Shown here in pieces: positions 4,768 through 5,103 of a stretch of 5,103 nucleotides of DNA; the stretch's first letter is position 1, and each line of letters opens with the position of its first letter. The stretch comes from an uncultured Actinomycetes bacterium (GTDB taxonomy: Bacteria > Actinomycetota > Acidimicrobiia > Acidimicrobiales > Microtrichaceae). The stretch lies in contig CAJANQ010000534.1 of assembly GCA_903941145.1 (NCBI GenBank), positions 1 to 5,103 of the forward strand, written 5' to 3'. Position numbers and translations under genes: made by a program. A model generated the notes under the pieces. It was not told the DNA's origin. It made no database searches and saw only the letters and a list, made by a program, of their open reading frames with translations.

Positions 4768-5103
4768 TCAGCAGATCTGTTCGCGCCGGCAAACCATCTC
4801 GAGGAACTCGCGGAACTCGGGTCCCAGGTCCTCGCGCCGCAGCGCCAGCTCCACAGTGGCCCGCAGGTAGTCGATCTTCTTGCCGATGTCGAAGCGGCCC
4901 TCGGCAAACACGTAGCCGTTCACGGTCTCGTCGGCGAGCAGGCCGGCGATCGCGTCGGTGAGCTGGATCTCGCCGCCCACGCCCGGCTGCACGTCGGCGA
5001 GCATCTCGAAGATGCTCGGCGTGAACAGGTACCGGCCCATGACCGCCAGGTTGGACGGCGCCACCTCGACGGCCGGCTTCTCGACGATCTCGGTGATGCG
5101 ACA
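4768..5103 (-). CDS. galU: UTP-glucose-1-phosphate uridylyltransferase, C-terminal part (cut by right edge)
   Basis: Makes UDP-glucose from UTP and glucose-1-phosphate, the donor for cell-wall and capsule glycans and for trehalose and galactose metabolism. The last 111 residues are visible, about a third of a family member of roughly 300. Recognisable are EIVEKP near the edge, whose Lys corresponds to the sugar-phosphate-binding Lys of E. coli GalU (K202), then APSNLAVMGRYLFTPSIF, PGVGGEIQLTDAI, GYVFAEGRFDIGKKIDYL and a C-terminal helix with ATVELALRREDLG. KIDYL replaces the more usual K-x-G-Y pattern, a mild variation. The upstream part lies outside the window, so the start and promoter cannot be described. 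galU directly before a moeA-type gene is a conserved actinobacterial pairing (for example galU-moeA1 in Mycobacterium tuberculosis). Confidence 0.96.
   Translation of the reverse strand, partial: CRITEIVEKPAVEVAPSNLAVMGRYLFTPSIFEMLADVQPGVGGEIQLTDAIAGLLADETVNGYVFAEGRFDIGKKIDYLRATVELALRREDLGPEFREFLEMVCRREQIC

Noticed and set aside
1..5103. CRISPR array, insertion sequence, toxin-antitoxin or defence module
   Set aside because: No regularly spaced repeats, transposase or matching motifs were found on either strand; genes are a conserved housekeeping neighbourhood.

Overview
The window is about 70% GC and reads as actinobacterial chromosome. Codons end almost always in G or C, promoters look like TAnnnT boxes, and the gene set is a GalU / MoeA(Glp) / GlpR-type neighbourhood characteristic of Actinobacteria. 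The presence of moaA and moaC inside that neighbourhood, and overall protein style, would fit a deep-branching class such as Acidimicrobiia, but that placement is an inference. Every supported gene lies on the minus strand, so transcription runs from high to low coordinates.

Layout, in transcription order. (1) 5103-4768: the C-terminal third of UTP-glucose-1-phosphate uridylyltransferase (galU). (2) 4716-3484: a complete MoeA/Glp-family molybdotransferase. (3) 3431-2433: complete MoaA, GTP 3',8-cyclase. (4) 2342-1941: an unrecognised small protein with a two-helix membrane hairpin. (5) 1894-1391: complete MoaC, cyclic pyranopterin monophosphate synthase. (6) A 229-base gap with a terminator-like hairpin, a large inverted repeat and a good promoter. 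(7) 1161-556: a three-helix membrane protein with the architecture of GlpR/SepX, the actinobacterial division-associated receptor of the gephyrin-like Glp protein. (8) 499-426: tRNA-Ala(CGC) with its own promoter, followed by an intrinsic terminator. (9) 283-1: the N-terminus of an exported Thr/Pro/Ala-rich protein that continues past the left edge.

How the genes work together. MoaA and MoaC carry out the first step of molybdenum cofactor synthesis (GTP to cyclic pyranopterin monophosphate), and a MoeA-family protein carries out the last (molybdate insertion). MoaD, MoaE and the adenylyltransferase are not in the window. In Corynebacterium the MoeA paralogue Glp also acts in cell division through the membrane receptor GlpR. 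Finding both a MoeA/Glp and a GlpR-like gene here means this cluster may serve cofactor synthesis, division, or both.

The most informative non-coding signals are these. A TAnnnT -10-like box lies 6-9 bases before the start codon of all four complete genes from moeA to moaC, with little or no Shine-Dalgarno sequence, which suggests leaderless transcripts. An 11-bp inverted repeat and several GTnAC pentamers abut the -35 box of the glpR-like promoter. I saw no mobile element, CRISPR array, defence system or plainly novel multi-gene system.
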